The notes beneath the pieces are model-generated. The model did not search any database and was not told where the DNA came from. It worked only from the letters and a program-made list of their open reading frames with translations. Shown piece after piece: positions 6,695 through 14,532 of a stretch of 17,673 bases of DNA. Source of the stretch: Sulfurovum sp. (GTDB taxonomy: Bacteria > Campylobacterota > Campylobacteria > Campylobacterales > Sulfurovaceae). The stretch lies in the NCBI GenBank assembly GCA_020726085.1, contig DYTG01000025.1, positions 1 to 17,673 of the forward strand, read 5' to 3'. Within the stretch, counting starts at the first letter, position 1, and each line of letters begins with the position of its first letter. The translations under genes and the position numbers were made by a program.

Positions 6695-7243
6695 TCAGGA
6701 ACCTTGAGGCACTCTTTTTGTCAATGCCATCAAAAAGCTTACTTTCATATTGTTGTGTGCCAATGCCATTTGACAAGGCGTTGTTTTTTGCTCATTGAGG
6801 CTATCGACTTTGGCTCCACTATCGACCAAAAAAGTGACTATCTCACTATCACCTGTGTAGGTGGCTTGATGAAGTGGGGTAATGTCCTCAAGGTTGCCAA
6901 TCTCCATATCCGCCTCTTTGGCAATAAGCAACCGCACAATATCCAATCGCTTTGTAGCAATAGTGGAGTGGGGCGGGGTGTTGTCGTGCTTGTCTTGAAT
7001 ATCTATATCAATGGCTTTGGTGAGCAAAAGTTTGACAATATCCATATGTCCCAATTTGATAGCCATGTGCAAGGCGGAAACTCCCGCATCGGTTTGTTCG
7101 TTGAGCTTATCTAGGGAGCTTAAAGATAGAAGCTTCGAGATGGTACCAATATCTCCTTGATAGATGGCGGTGTGAATAGCGTTGTAGTGGTTGTTGGCTA
7201 GTAGCGGTAAAGCAAAAAGTATCAACAAAAAAAGTTTTTTCAT
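6695..7243 (-). CDS. Secreted ankyrin-repeat protein
   Basis: This 182-aa protein has an N-terminal Sec signal (MKKLFLLILFALPLLA, about 1-16) and then four to five ankyrin repeats filling the rest. Recognisable repeat cores are ALHMAIKLGHMDIVKLLL, TPPHSTIATKRLDIVRLLI and TPLHQATYTGDSEIVTFLV; the final TPCQMALAHNNMKV unit is degenerate. The protein is therefore probably periplasmic and acts by protein-protein contact; in some proteobacteria such proteins sit beside catalase or other stress genes, which is not the case here. The start at 7243 has GGAGGGATAG immediately upstream and an extended -10 at 7266-7274. It is the first gene of the unit leading to thiS and lpxB. The partner is unknown. 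Confidence 0.82.
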   Translation of the reverse strand: MKKLFLLILFALPLLANNHYNAIHTAIYQGDIGTISKLLSLSSLDKLNEQTDAGVSALHMAIKLGHMDIVKLLLTKAIDIDIQDKHDNTPPHSTIATKRLDIVRLLIAKEADMEIGNLEDITPLHQATYTGDSEIVTFLVDSGAKVDSLNEQKTTPCQMALAHNNMKVSFLMALTKRVPQGS

Positions 7244-7263
7244 CTATCCCTCCTATTTTTGGA

Positions 7264-7279
7264 TTATTTTAGCATAATT
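7264..7279 (-). promoter_or_regulatory. Extended -10 promoter of the ankyrin-thiS-lpxB unit
   Basis: On the minus strand the sequence reads AATTATGCTAAAATAA, with the extended -10 TGCTAAAAT at 7266-7274. It lies about 23 bases upstream of the ankyrin start codon and just after the lpxK stop. The 16 bases are identical to the promoter core at 3576-3591, which supports both calls. Confidence 0.65.
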
Positions 7280-7288
7280 GTCTTACAT

Positions 7289-8221
7289 TTACGTTTGAGT
7301 CGTGAGAGATTTTTGAAACTCATGGATGTAGGTATCGATGGCTTTAAGCGTTTGAGGTTCAATGTTAAGCTCAAGCTTCATAAGCGAAAGAGGCAGACCG
7401 CACTGCTCAAGCTTGACGTAATCTTTGGCGGTAACCAAAAGGCTTGAAGCACCCAACTCTTGCATTTTTGCTTTGATTTTCGCTTCATCAAAATAGGCAT
7501 GATCGGCAAAAATCATCTCGCCTACGACACCACTGGGCAAATAGGGTTTGAGGCGTGAGGGGTTGGATATGGCTGTGACAAGCAACATTTTGGGGCTTAG
7601 GTTTTCAAAATCGACGTATCGCCAAAAGGATTTGCCCTCACGAAGGACTTTATTAGCAAAGAGACCAGTAAAGGCAAACTCCCTAAAACCCCCCGCAGGT
7701 AGAGGAAGGATATTTTTAAGAGTAAGAGGCTCTAGCAAAATCTCAAACTTTTTGATTTCAACCCGATTAAATCCATCATCCAAAAAGATAATTTTTGCAC
7801 CCTTTTGTTTGGCTTTTTGGATCGCTTCTGTCCTGTCTTCACTCACTATTACAGAAGCATTGGGCAACGATTGGGCTAGTAGCATCGCCTCATCGCCACT
7901 TTGGGTGACATTGGTGAGCAGTGTGCCTTGAACGCTTACCTCTATCAAGCCTTTGCTTTGGCGACCGTAACCTCTTGAAATGATACAAACCTCGCTGTAG
8001 TTAGAGGCAACGGCGATGATAAAGGGGGTTTTACCGCTTCCTCCTACGATTAAATTGCCCACACTGATAATGGGCAAACCAAAATCTTTTTTGGGTGTCA
8101 CAAGACGGCGTAAGAGCATCAATGTGCCATAAAGAAGCGAAAGAGGCAAAAGAACAACGATAAGAGGATAGTGATACCCTTTGGGAGCTATCAAAAGCTC
8201 CTCAAAAAATCGCAATGCCAT
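7289..8221 (-). CDS. lpxK: Tetraacyldisaccharide 4'-kinase (LpxK)
   Basis: This 310-aa membrane-bound kinase phosphorylates the 4' position of the lipid A disaccharide, the step after LpxB. An N-terminal hydrophobic segment (about 19-37) anchors it to the inner membrane. The P-loop is intact (VGNLIVGGSGKTPF, with K64-T65), and the DDGF motif at 148-151 marks the catalytic Asp region; the family's following Gln-His is Asn-Arg here, which I believe is common in this phylum. Length is usual for the phylum and slightly shorter than in E. coli. The start codon overlaps the upstream DegT-like stop as TAATG (8219-8223), so the two are translationally coupled. No terminator follows; the ankyrin promoter comes next. 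Confidence 0.93.
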   Translation of the reverse strand: MALRFFEELLIAPKGYHYPLIVVLLPLSLLYGTLMLLRRLVTPKKDFGLPIISVGNLIVGGSGKTPFIIAVASNYSEVCIISRGYGRQSKGLIEVSVQGTLLTNVTQSGDEAMLLAQSLPNASVIVSEDRTEAIQKAKQKGAKIIFLDDGFNRVEIKKFEILLEPLTLKNILPLPAGGFREFAFTGLFANKVLREGKSFWRYVDFENLSPKMLLVTAISNPSRLKPYLPSGVVGEMIFADHAYFDEAKIKAKMQELGASSLLVTAKDYVKLEQCGLPLSLMKLELNIEPQTLKAIDTYIHEFQKSLTTQT

Positions 8222-9354
8222 TAGATATGCTTACTAGCAACCTCTTTGATGGCATGGCATACGTGCATTGCATCTTGATTGGTCATAGATGGGTAGATGG
8301 GTAGCGACATCACTTTTTGATAGACACTTAAAGCAGTAGGATAGTCAAATACTCTCAATGCGTACTTCTTTTTGTAGTAATCAAGTAGATGCAAAGGGAT
8401 GTAGTGGAGGGCTACATTCACTCCTCTGCTCTTAAGCTCTTTGGCAAAATGGTCTCTGTTTTTGGCGATTTGGACGATGTATTGCGAAAAGAGTTGATTG
8501 GAGTCAAAGTTTGGAATGGAGACATGTTTGACGTTGGCAAGTTCACTGTTGTAGATAGCAGCAATTTCAACTCTTCTTTGGATGTTTTTGTGAAGATTTT
8601 TGAAGAGTGCAAGTGCCATAAAGGCTTCCATTTCACCCAAACGATAATCCCAGCCTATATCAATAATATCGTAAAGGTAATCGACATTGCCGTAGCTGTT
8701 CCATTCATCTTTTAAAATTGCGTGATTGGCAATCAATTTGGCTCGTTCAAAGAGCATAGCATCATTGGTGACAAGCACGGCAGCTTTGATAGTCGAATGC
8801 GAGAGATTGGGCGCAAAGCTAAAGAGCGTAATATCGGCTCCACTGTTGCCTATGAGGCGGTTGTTGTATTTGGCACCCATAGCATCGGTAGCATCTTCGA
8901 TTACTTTGAGATCGTTGGCTTTTGCAAGTGCATAGAGCCTATCGAGGTCGGTTGTCTCTCCTGAGAGATGATTAATGACAATGGCTTTGAGTTTTTTGCT
9001 TTTGTTGAGAGAGATAGCAATCTCAAGTTTATCCAAATCAATAGCGTAATTGCTCTCAAGACAATCGACAAAGATAGGCTCGGAGTCAAAGTGACGCACA
9101 GCTTCGGGGATTGAGACAAAAGAATTGACACTGCAAAGGATTTTATCGCCTCGTTTGAGATCCAAAGCACACATCGCCAAATGAATCGCCGACGAGCCAT
9201 TGACTACACCTATGGCATACTCTACCCCCAAATACTCTTTAAACTCTTGTTCGAGTCGCACTACATTAGACTCCTCTTGTGTTAGGATATTTGCTATATT
9301 TGCAAAATGACTCTCTTCTACAGATTGAATGAAAAACGGTATCTCTTTTATCAT
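8221..9354 (-). CDS. DegT/DnrJ/EryC1-fold aminotransferase-like protein lacking the PLP lysine
   Basis: This 377-aa protein has the sugar-aminotransferase fold throughout: NGSSAIHLA at 52-60, VIEDATDAMGA at 151-161 (D154 would bind the PLP ring nitrogen), WDYRLGEMEA and HYIPLHLLDYY near the C-terminus. The active-site loop is not canonical. After FSF (178-180) the family normally has H-P-x-K-x-I-T-T-G-E-G-G; here it is A-P-N-L-S-H-S-T-I-K-A-A, placing L184 where the Schiff-base Lys belongs and removing the Gly-rich turn. The reading frame is clean. It may therefore be catalytically dead, use another residue (H186 or K190), or act as a binding protein. I prefer the start at 9354 (AAAGGAACT just upstream) to an earlier ATG at 9375. 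It is coupled to lpxK by a one-base overlap, suggesting a lipid A or surface-sugar role. Confidence 0.85.
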   Translation of the reverse strand: MIKEIPFFIQSVEESHFANIANILTQEESNVVRLEQEFKEYLGVEYAIGVVNGSSAIHLAMCALDLKRGDKILCSVNSFVSIPEAVRHFDSEPIFVDCLESNYAIDLDKLEIAISLNKSKKLKAIVINHLSGETTDLDRLYALAKANDLKVIEDATDAMGAKYNNRLIGNSGADITLFSFAPNLSHSTIKAAVLVTNDAMLFERAKLIANHAILKDEWNSYGNVDYLYDIIDIGWDYRLGEMEAFMALALFKNLHKNIQRRVEIAAIYNSELANVKHVSIPNFDSNQLFSQYIVQIAKNRDHFAKELKSRGVNVALHYIPLHLLDYYKKKYALRVFDYPTALSVYQKVMSLPIYPSMTNQDAMHVCHAIKEVASKHI

Positions 9355-9399
9355 AGTTCCTTTTTTACCTTCCATGGTTTGTCGCTCTAAATATTCTTA

Positions 9400-9415
9400 A
9401 AGTATTATTATACTT
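9400..9415 (-). promoter_or_regulatory. Promoter (-10 within a palindrome) for the DegT-like/lpxK unit
   Basis: On the minus strand, TATAAT (9407-9412) forms a consensus -10, placing the transcript start near 9400 and giving a leader of about 45 bases to the ATG at 9354. The element lies inside a palindrome with 6-bp arms, AAGTAT-TATT-ATACTT (9400-9415), which could be an operator covering the -10. AT richness makes a chance palindrome possible. Confidence 0.5.
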
Positions 9416-9423
9416 ATTTTGTA

Positions 9424-9448
9424 ATAAAAAAAGGATAAAGGTTATCCT
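9424..9448 (-). terminator. Rho-independent terminator after the DUF455 gene
   Basis: Read on the minus strand, AGGATAA, a three-base loop and TTATCCT form a perfect 7-bp stem (9432-9448), followed by a run of seven T. It begins ten bases after the DUF455 stop codon. This closes the fabZ-to-DUF455 unit and separates it from the DegT-like promoter about 12 bases further on. Confidence 0.75.
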
Positions 9449-9458
9449 CAAAATTCCA

Positions 9459-10259
9459 TTAATTACAATTTTTTGCACCCAATTGGATAATCTCTTCACA
9501 ACTAAACCCCGCATCTTTGCGTGCTTGTACATTAATATGGGGTCGATGCTTCTCCAAAAAATGGTATTTACGCAGTATTTCAAGATAGGTTTGTGCAGCA
9601 TCAACCCCTCTTTGGAGACAAATATACTTAAACCACCTATCACCTTTGAGGACATGGTCAATCTCTTCATGGTAAATAGTCGTCAAAGCATCAATAACTT
9701 TGACTACAAAAGGCTCTTTGCGTTGATTTTGGAGTTTTTTGATAATCTGTGGATTGACATCAAGACCACTGGCTTCGAAGTATCGAGGGACAATCGCCAT
9801 ACGCTCCATTATGTCTTCTTGGGTGCGGTTGGCTATATCAAAGAGTCCTGAGTGTACATCAAAGTCTCCGTAAGCGTATCCTTGTTCGTGCAAAAGCTTC
9901 TCTAGTATGAGATAGTGACGTATCTCATCTTGGGCGACGACTATCCAATCCATTTTGTAATCAAAAGGCATCTCTCCAAATCGATACACCGCATCAAGTG
10001 CCAAATCAATAGCACTGTATTCGATGTGAAGAATGGAGTGGAGCAAAATCGCCAATCCTTGAGGCGTATGAAGATGTTTGCGTGGAGACAATTGACTAGG
10101 GTCAACAATACGGCATTTGGAGGCATAAGAGGGTTGTGTAAATACCTTTGGGGTGTATTGAATATCGGTTTTATCTCTTAGGAGGGTCAAATACTCCTCA
10201 ATAAACTCACTTTTGATAGCGACACTATCGCTCATTAAGGCAGTATTAAATTCAATCAT
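9459..10259 (-). CDS. DUF455-family ferritin-like protein
   Basis: This 266-aa protein matches the DUF455 ferritin-like family. Its helical core carries the carboxylate/histidine pattern of a dinuclear metal site: E80 (ILHIEYSA), E112 and H115 (QDEIRH), and E198, E199 and H202 (YHEEIDH). Members are presumed diiron or other di-metal proteins; the reaction is not established, although some relatives act on tRNA or oxidise metal. There is no signal or membrane segment. The start overlaps the GGDEF stop by four bases (ATGA, 10256-10259), indicating coupled translation. A hairpin terminator follows directly. It may have been called a ferritin-like or rRNA-associated protein elsewhere; I can support only the fold and the metal site. 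Confidence 0.82.
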   Translation of the reverse strand: MIEFNTALMSDSVAIKSEFIEEYLTLLRDKTDIQYTPKVFTQPSYASKCRIVDPSQLSPRKHLHTPQGLAILLHSILHIEYSAIDLALDAVYRFGEMPFDYKMDWIVVAQDEIRHYLILEKLLHEQGYAYGDFDVHSGLFDIANRTQEDIMERMAIVPRYFEASGLDVNPQIIKKLQNQRKEPFVVKVIDALTTIYHEEIDHVLKGDRWFKYICLQRGVDAAQTYLEILRKYHFLEKHRPHINVQARKDAGFSCEEIIQLGAKNCN

Positions 10260-11191
10260 ATCACCACCACCTTGTCCCTGCCGCTATTTTTGGCTTGATA
10301 GAGAGCGTTGTCGGCTATTTTTATTATATCTTCAATCTCGTTGCTTTTGTGGCACACGGTAAGACCAATGCTAAGCGTTACTTTGATACGAAGCAGTGCA
10401 TTGTTACCCAAATAGGGCGTTTGTGCCACTTTTCGATTGATAGTTTGAGCCAAATGGTAGGCGTTTTGTATGTCACGGTTGGGCATCAAGACAATAAACT
10501 CTTCACCTCCATAACGTGCAAAAATATCACGCTCACTTAGACAACTTTTGACATTTTCAACCAGATGAGAGAGTATTTTATCTCCCATAATGTGTCCGTA
10601 GGTATCGTTGATATTTTTAAAATAGTCAATATCCAATATCATCAACGAACAGGGCGTATTGACCTTTTGCGTATGGGTAATTGAGTGTTGAGCCTCTTTA
10701 AAAAAGGTGCGACGATTGTAGATACCCGTCAAGGAGTCTTTTTCTGCCAACTCTCTAATTCTTTTGAGGTCATCATCTAAGGCGCCTTTGAGTTTGAAAA
10801 ATTCGCTGCTCATCTGACCAATCTCATCGCAGTAAAAGTGTTTTGGTTTTTGGGGTGTTTCCCCTTTGATAAAGGAGCGAATAACCTCCAAAAGATACTC
10901 AGTAGGTAAGAAAACTTTTTGACGCACAATATAAATGATGAAAAAAAAGGATAGAAGCATAATCACAAGCAAGTTATAGATGCGGCTAAAGTGTTTGTCG
11001 ATTTTTTGTTCGTAGGCTTTTAGTGTCGTATCGTTACCCATGGATTGCTCTTGGCAAAGCACATTGCGACTCAAAACATCCTTGTGAAGTTCGAGGGTGT
11101 TGTGAGCAATCAAGGCAATAGTTGAGACGCTAAAAATCGCAATCAACGCAAAAAGTGTCTTAATTTTAATATTTAATAAACTATCAATCAT
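10256..11191 (-). CDS. Membrane-anchored diguanylate cyclase (GGDEF)
   Basis: From the preferred ATG at 11191 this is a 311-aa inner-membrane protein. One membrane helix lies at about 10-29, a short periplasmic segment at 30-70 and a second helix at 71-90, followed by a linker resembling a HAMP region and a GGDEF domain at about 143-311. The active-site motif is GGEEF (228-232), and DxD-type metal ligands are visible in LMILDIDYFKNIND, so synthesis of c-di-GMP is expected. The inhibitory I-site (RxxD) is absent: the four residues 219-222 are S-E-R-D. A TTG start at 11200 would add three residues; neither start has a clear Shine-Dalgarno site. It follows mreC by 17 bases and overlaps the DUF455 gene by four. 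Confidence 0.87.
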   Translation of the reverse strand: MIDSLLNIKIKTLFALIAIFSVSTIALIAHNTLELHKDVLSRNVLCQEQSMGNDTTLKAYEQKIDKHFSRIYNLLVIMLLSFFFIIYIVRQKVFLPTEYLLEVIRSFIKGETPQKPKHFYCDEIGQMSSEFFKLKGALDDDLKRIRELAEKDSLTGIYNRRTFFKEAQHSITHTQKVNTPCSLMILDIDYFKNINDTYGHIMGDKILSHLVENVKSCLSERDIFARYGGEEFIVLMPNRDIQNAYHLAQTINRKVAQTPYLGNNALLRIKVTLSIGLTVCHKSNEIEDIIKIADNALYQAKNSGRDKVVVI

Positions 11192-11208
11192 ACAAATCAA
11201 TCATACCA

Positions 11209-12246
11209 TCAAAACATATCCATCCCGCCTTGAGGCAGTTTGGGTTTTGATGGTACAGTGTTGCTTTTTTTGGGTTTTGGTTTTTCCTTGCTGGGCTTAA
11301 TGTTCTCTTCGGTGGGTATCTCATGTTCTGTCGCATTGACTTCGGGGACGGTTGTTTGCACCATACCACCGCTAGTCGTTAGGTTTTTATCGCTATCGCT
11401 CTTGATGGAAGTGCCAAAATACGTTGCTGTATATGGGCAGAGCTTGGTACTGTTCGAATCGTAGCTGGACATGAGTGTAGGGGTAGAGTCATGAATCAAA
11501 AAGAGATAATCAATATCCAAATAGTTGGCAAATGGCTCGACGATAGCGGTTTTGTAAGAGCTTTTTATCTTGATATTTTTGACTTTTCCAACAGGAACAT
11601 TGGCAAAAAATATCTTATCAGCCCCACTTGTCTTTACAACATCTCCCTCTTGAATCTTCGACCATTTGGGAATATACTCTATCTTTAATACCCCCTCTTT
11701 TTGACCAATCGCAACCCCAGGTGCTTTGGATTTGCCAATATGTACCGAAAATCTACAATTTGTACTTGCCAACAGATGACCGTAGAGTATTCCATTACTC
11801 ATTTGTGCTGTTCCTACCACGGAGCTGTTTTGCATCAGGCCGTAAATCCTATCTTGTGTAATGGCTTTGGGACGGTTGAGCAGTATCGTAGAATAGGAGT
11901 TGAGTTTGGTGTAACCAATAGGCTGTACCAACGTGATACTTTTGTGGGGCAAACGTTCAAGCGAAGGTATAATATCAAAAAGTTTATCGATTTGAATGAG
12001 ATAATTGGTCTGCTCAATCAAATAGGCTTTGAGTTGCTTGTTTTCGTCGCTTAAGCGTTCGATGTTGGTTTTTTGGTGAAGATACTGCTCTTTGAATTTG
12101 AGTATATTGCCTACCGATTGGGTATAAAACTCTTTAATGGGTGTAGTAAGTAGTAGTATTTTATCTTTGACATAACTGTTCTCTTTTGAAGCAAATAGCA
12201 CAACCAAAAATAAAACGATAAAAAAAAATACTACTCTAGTCTTCAT
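11209..12246 (-). CDS. mreC: Rod-shape-determining protein MreC
   Basis: This 345-aa bitopic membrane protein belongs to the elongasome and links MreB filaments to periplasmic peptidoglycan synthesis. It has an N-terminal membrane helix (about 4-19), a coiled coil (about 45-90, with QKTNIERLSDENKQLK) and a two-lobed beta domain (about 95-255, including GQKEGVLKIEYIPKWSKIQEGDVVKTSG). The C-terminal 85 or so residues are an additional low-complexity tail rich in Pro, Lys, Ser and Glu that is probably disordered. The start overlaps the end of mreB by 11 bp (12236-12246), so translation is coupled. There is no mreD in the window; a GGDEF gene follows instead. Confidence 0.92.
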   Translation of the reverse strand: MKTRVVFFFIVLFLVVLFASKENSYVKDKILLLTTPIKEFYTQSVGNILKFKEQYLHQKTNIERLSDENKQLKAYLIEQTNYLIQIDKLFDIIPSLERLPHKSITLVQPIGYTKLNSYSTILLNRPKAITQDRIYGLMQNSSVVGTAQMSNGILYGHLLASTNCRFSVHIGKSKAPGVAIGQKEGVLKIEYIPKWSKIQEGDVVKTSGADKIFFANVPVGKVKNIKIKSSYKTAIVEPFANYLDIDYLFLIHDSTPTLMSSYDSNSTKLCPYTATYFGTSIKSDSDKNLTTSGGMVQTTVPEVNATEHEIPTEENIKPSKEKPKPKKSNTVPSKPKLPQGGMDMF

Positions 12247-13270
12247 AGGCCAACTGTTGCCACATATCTATATCATCCAAAGCTTTACCCGTACCCAATG
12301 CAACGGCAAGGAGTGGATTTTCAGCGACATAGACGGGAAGCTTGATAGTATCTGAAAGATATTTATCAAGTCCTCGAATCAATGCCCCACCACCCGTAAG
12401 GACTACACCGTTTTCAACAATATCACCTGCCAAATCAGGTGGGGTTTGTTCTAAAATAACCCTAAGGGCTTCGAGTATCTCCTCTAGGGGGTCTTGCATG
12501 GCGATTTTCATATCCTTTGAGCTTACCTCGATGGATTTAAGTGAGCCTTCTATTTTGTCTCTCCCTTTTATGATCATCTTAAGCTCCTCTTTCAAATCAA
12601 TAGCCGTTCCGATATTGATTTTAAGCTCCTCGGCTACCCTATCACCAATAAGCAAATTAAACTTTTTGTTGATATAATCGACAATTTGCCCATCAATCTT
12701 ATCTCCAGCGGTTCGCAAAGAGGTACTAACAACCAAACCGCTCAGTGAAACAACACCAATCTCTGTCGTCCCGCCACCAATATCGACAACCAAACTTCCT
12801 CTTGGATCGTGAATGGGCAAACCAGCCCCAATCGCCGCCGCCATGGGTTCTTCTATGAGATAGACATATCTAGCCCCTGCGTTTTGAGCCGATTCACGTA
12901 CTGCTTTTCGCTCCACTTGTGTCAAACCGTAAGGCACACAAATGATAATACGAGGACTGTAAAACTTTTTGCGTTTATGTACTTTTTGAATAAAATGTTT
13001 TATCATGAGTTCTGTAATATGAAAATCGGCAATGACACCATCACGCATAGGGCGAATGGCTTTGATATTGCGGTGGGTTTTACCAATCATCTTTTTAGCT
13101 TCACTCCCCACGGCCAAGACGTGTTCTTGACCAAATTTATCGATTTGCACCGCTACAACGGAAGGCTCATTGATAACAATGCCCTCGCCTTTGACCAAAA
13201 CCAAAATATTTGCTGTCCCCAAATCAATAGCCAAATCGCTTGAAAACATACCTTTAATTCTTTTTAACAT
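12236..13270 (-). CDS. mreB: Rod-shape-determining actin homologue MreB
   Basis: This 344-aa cytoplasmic actin-like ATPase polymerises along the inner membrane and directs lateral wall synthesis. The nucleotide-binding motifs are intact: phosphate-1 DLGTANILV at 16-24, phosphate-2 VDIGGGTTEIG at 161-171, the connecting region VERKAVRESAQNAG at 118-131 and the adenosine loop VLTGGGALIRGL. Length is typical (345-350). The start has GGAAGAGAG upstream, 15 bases after the clpX stop. It lies between clpX and mreC, the order known in Helicobacter. Confidence 0.96.
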   Translation of the reverse strand: MLKRIKGMFSSDLAIDLGTANILVLVKGEGIVINEPSVVAVQIDKFGQEHVLAVGSEAKKMIGKTHRNIKAIRPMRDGVIADFHITELMIKHFIQKVHKRKKFYSPRIIICVPYGLTQVERKAVRESAQNAGARYVYLIEEPMAAAIGAGLPIHDPRGSLVVDIGGGTTEIGVVSLSGLVVSTSLRTAGDKIDGQIVDYINKKFNLLIGDRVAEELKINIGTAIDLKEELKMIIKGRDKIEGSLKSIEVSSKDMKIAMQDPLEEILEALRVILEQTPPDLAGDIVENGVVLTGGGALIRGLDKYLSDTIKLPVYVAENPLLAVALGTGKALDDIDMWQQLAYED

Positions 13271-13285
13271 AATACTCTCTTCCTT

Positions 13286-14527
13286 TTACGCACTAATTTT
13301 TTTACTCTTTTTGTTGTTTTTAATATAAATGGGTTCATTGAGTTTATTGACCACATCATCGGTGATAACAATCTCATACCCCTCAAGTCTAGGAGCATCG
13401 TACATAATATCAATAAGTGACTCTTCCATAATGGATCGAAGCCCTCTTGCACCTGTTTTTCTATCAATTGCCTTTTGAGCTATGGCCTCAAGAGCATCGG
13501 CTTCAAAAGAGAGTTTAACATTATCAATCTCAAAAAGTTTTTGATACTGTTTAACCAATGAATTTTTGGGTTCAATCAAAATACGCACCATATCTTCACG
13601 ACTAATTTCACTAAGCGTAGAAAGCACATGGAGTCTTCCAATAAGTTCAGGAATCAATCCAAAAGAGACCAAATCGCTTGAATCGATATGCTCCAAAAGT
13701 TTTGATTCATCGCTTTTGCCTTTTTTGTCTTGCATAAATCCTAGTGTGTTACCACCTAAACGCTTTTTGATAATATCACCAATACCGTCAAATGCCCCAC
13801 CGCAAATAAACAAAATATTACTGGTATCGATTTGAATAAAATCTTGATTGGGATGTTTTCTGCCACCTTTGGGTGGAATATTGACCACCGAACCCTCAAT
13901 GATTTTGAGTAGTGCTTGTTGTACACCCTCGCCCGAAACGTCACGGGTAATGGATCGGTTCTCTCCCATACGTGCGATTTTATCCACTTCATCGATGAAG
14001 ATGATGCCGTGTTGAGCCCTTTTGACATCCCCATCAGCTACTTGTAGCAATTTAGTAAGGATATTTTCAACATCCTCACCCACATATCCCGCCTCGGTGA
14101 GGTTGGTAGCATCGGCAATAGCAATAGGGACATTCAAAAACCGTGCGATTGTTTGTGCCAACAGTGTCTTACCGCTTCCTGTAGGTCCAATAAGAAGAAT
14201 ATTGGATTTGTCGATATTGGTATCCTCATCTTTTTGCGAACGGTTAAAAATTCGTTTGTAGTGGTTGTAGACAGCAACAGCAAGTGTTTTTTTGGCTCTG
14301 TTTTGTCCAATGACATAATCATCAAGCATCTGTTTAATCTCTGATGGAATAAAGAGTTGCGTGTCATCACGAACAATACCCTCCTCCTCATCGTGTTCAT
14401 CAATTTCACCAAAAAATATCTTATACGCCGAAACCACACAATTAGAGCATATGTAGACACTTTTACCTGCAAGAAGGGGATTATTTTGACTCTCTACGCT
14501 ATCACAAAAACTGCATCTTTTAGGCAT
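13286..14527 (-). CDS. clpX: ATP-dependent Clp protease ATP-binding subunit ClpX
   Basis: This 413-aa AAA+ unfoldase pairs with ClpP to degrade tagged and regulatory proteins. The N-terminal zinc-binding domain is complete (C5, C8, C27, C30). Walker A GPTGSGKT is at 114-121, the pore loop GYVG at 147-150 and Walker B IIFIDEVDKIA at 175-185; the sensor-2 region reads TGARGLRSI. Length fits the family. The start at 14527 has AAAGGA upstream. It follows lpxA by five bases and precedes mreB by 15. clpP is not in the window, so the chaperone partner is encoded elsewhere. Confidence 0.97.
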   Translation of the reverse strand: MPKRCSFCDSVESQNNPLLAGKSVYICSNCVVSAYKIFFGEIDEHDEEEGIVRDDTQLFIPSEIKQMLDDYVIGQNRAKKTLAVAVYNHYKRIFNRSQKDEDTNIDKSNILLIGPTGSGKTLLAQTIARFLNVPIAIADATNLTEAGYVGEDVENILTKLLQVADGDVKRAQHGIIFIDEVDKIARMGENRSITRDVSGEGVQQALLKIIEGSVVNIPPKGGRKHPNQDFIQIDTSNILFICGGAFDGIGDIIKKRLGGNTLGFMQDKKGKSDESKLLEHIDSSDLVSFGLIPELIGRLHVLSTLSEISREDMVRILIEPKNSLVKQYQKLFEIDNVKLSFEADALEAIAQKAIDRKTGARGLRSIMEESLIDIMYDAPRLEGYEIVITDDVVNKLNEPIYIKNNKKSKKISA

Positions 14528-14532
14528 TTATA

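Noticed and set aside
6704..7114. 136-aa plus-strand frame antisense to the ankyrin gene
   Set aside because: The minus-strand frame has a signal peptide and clear ankyrin repeats; the antisense frame is cysteine- and histidine-rich without domain features.
9355..9375. Upstream ATG at 9375 for the DegT-like gene
   Set aside because: It would add seven residues (MEGKKGT) and has only a weak ribosome site, whereas the ATG at 9354 has AAAGGAAC at good spacing and gives the usual family N-terminus.
9483..10181. Long plus-strand frames antisense to the DUF455 gene
   Set aside because: They lie wholly within a well-supported minus-strand gene, have no recognisable motif and no ribosome site; they are shadows of its codon pattern.
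12342..13243. Plus-strand open frames opposite mreB
   Set aside because: mreB is certain on the minus strand; the antisense products are low-complexity shadows.
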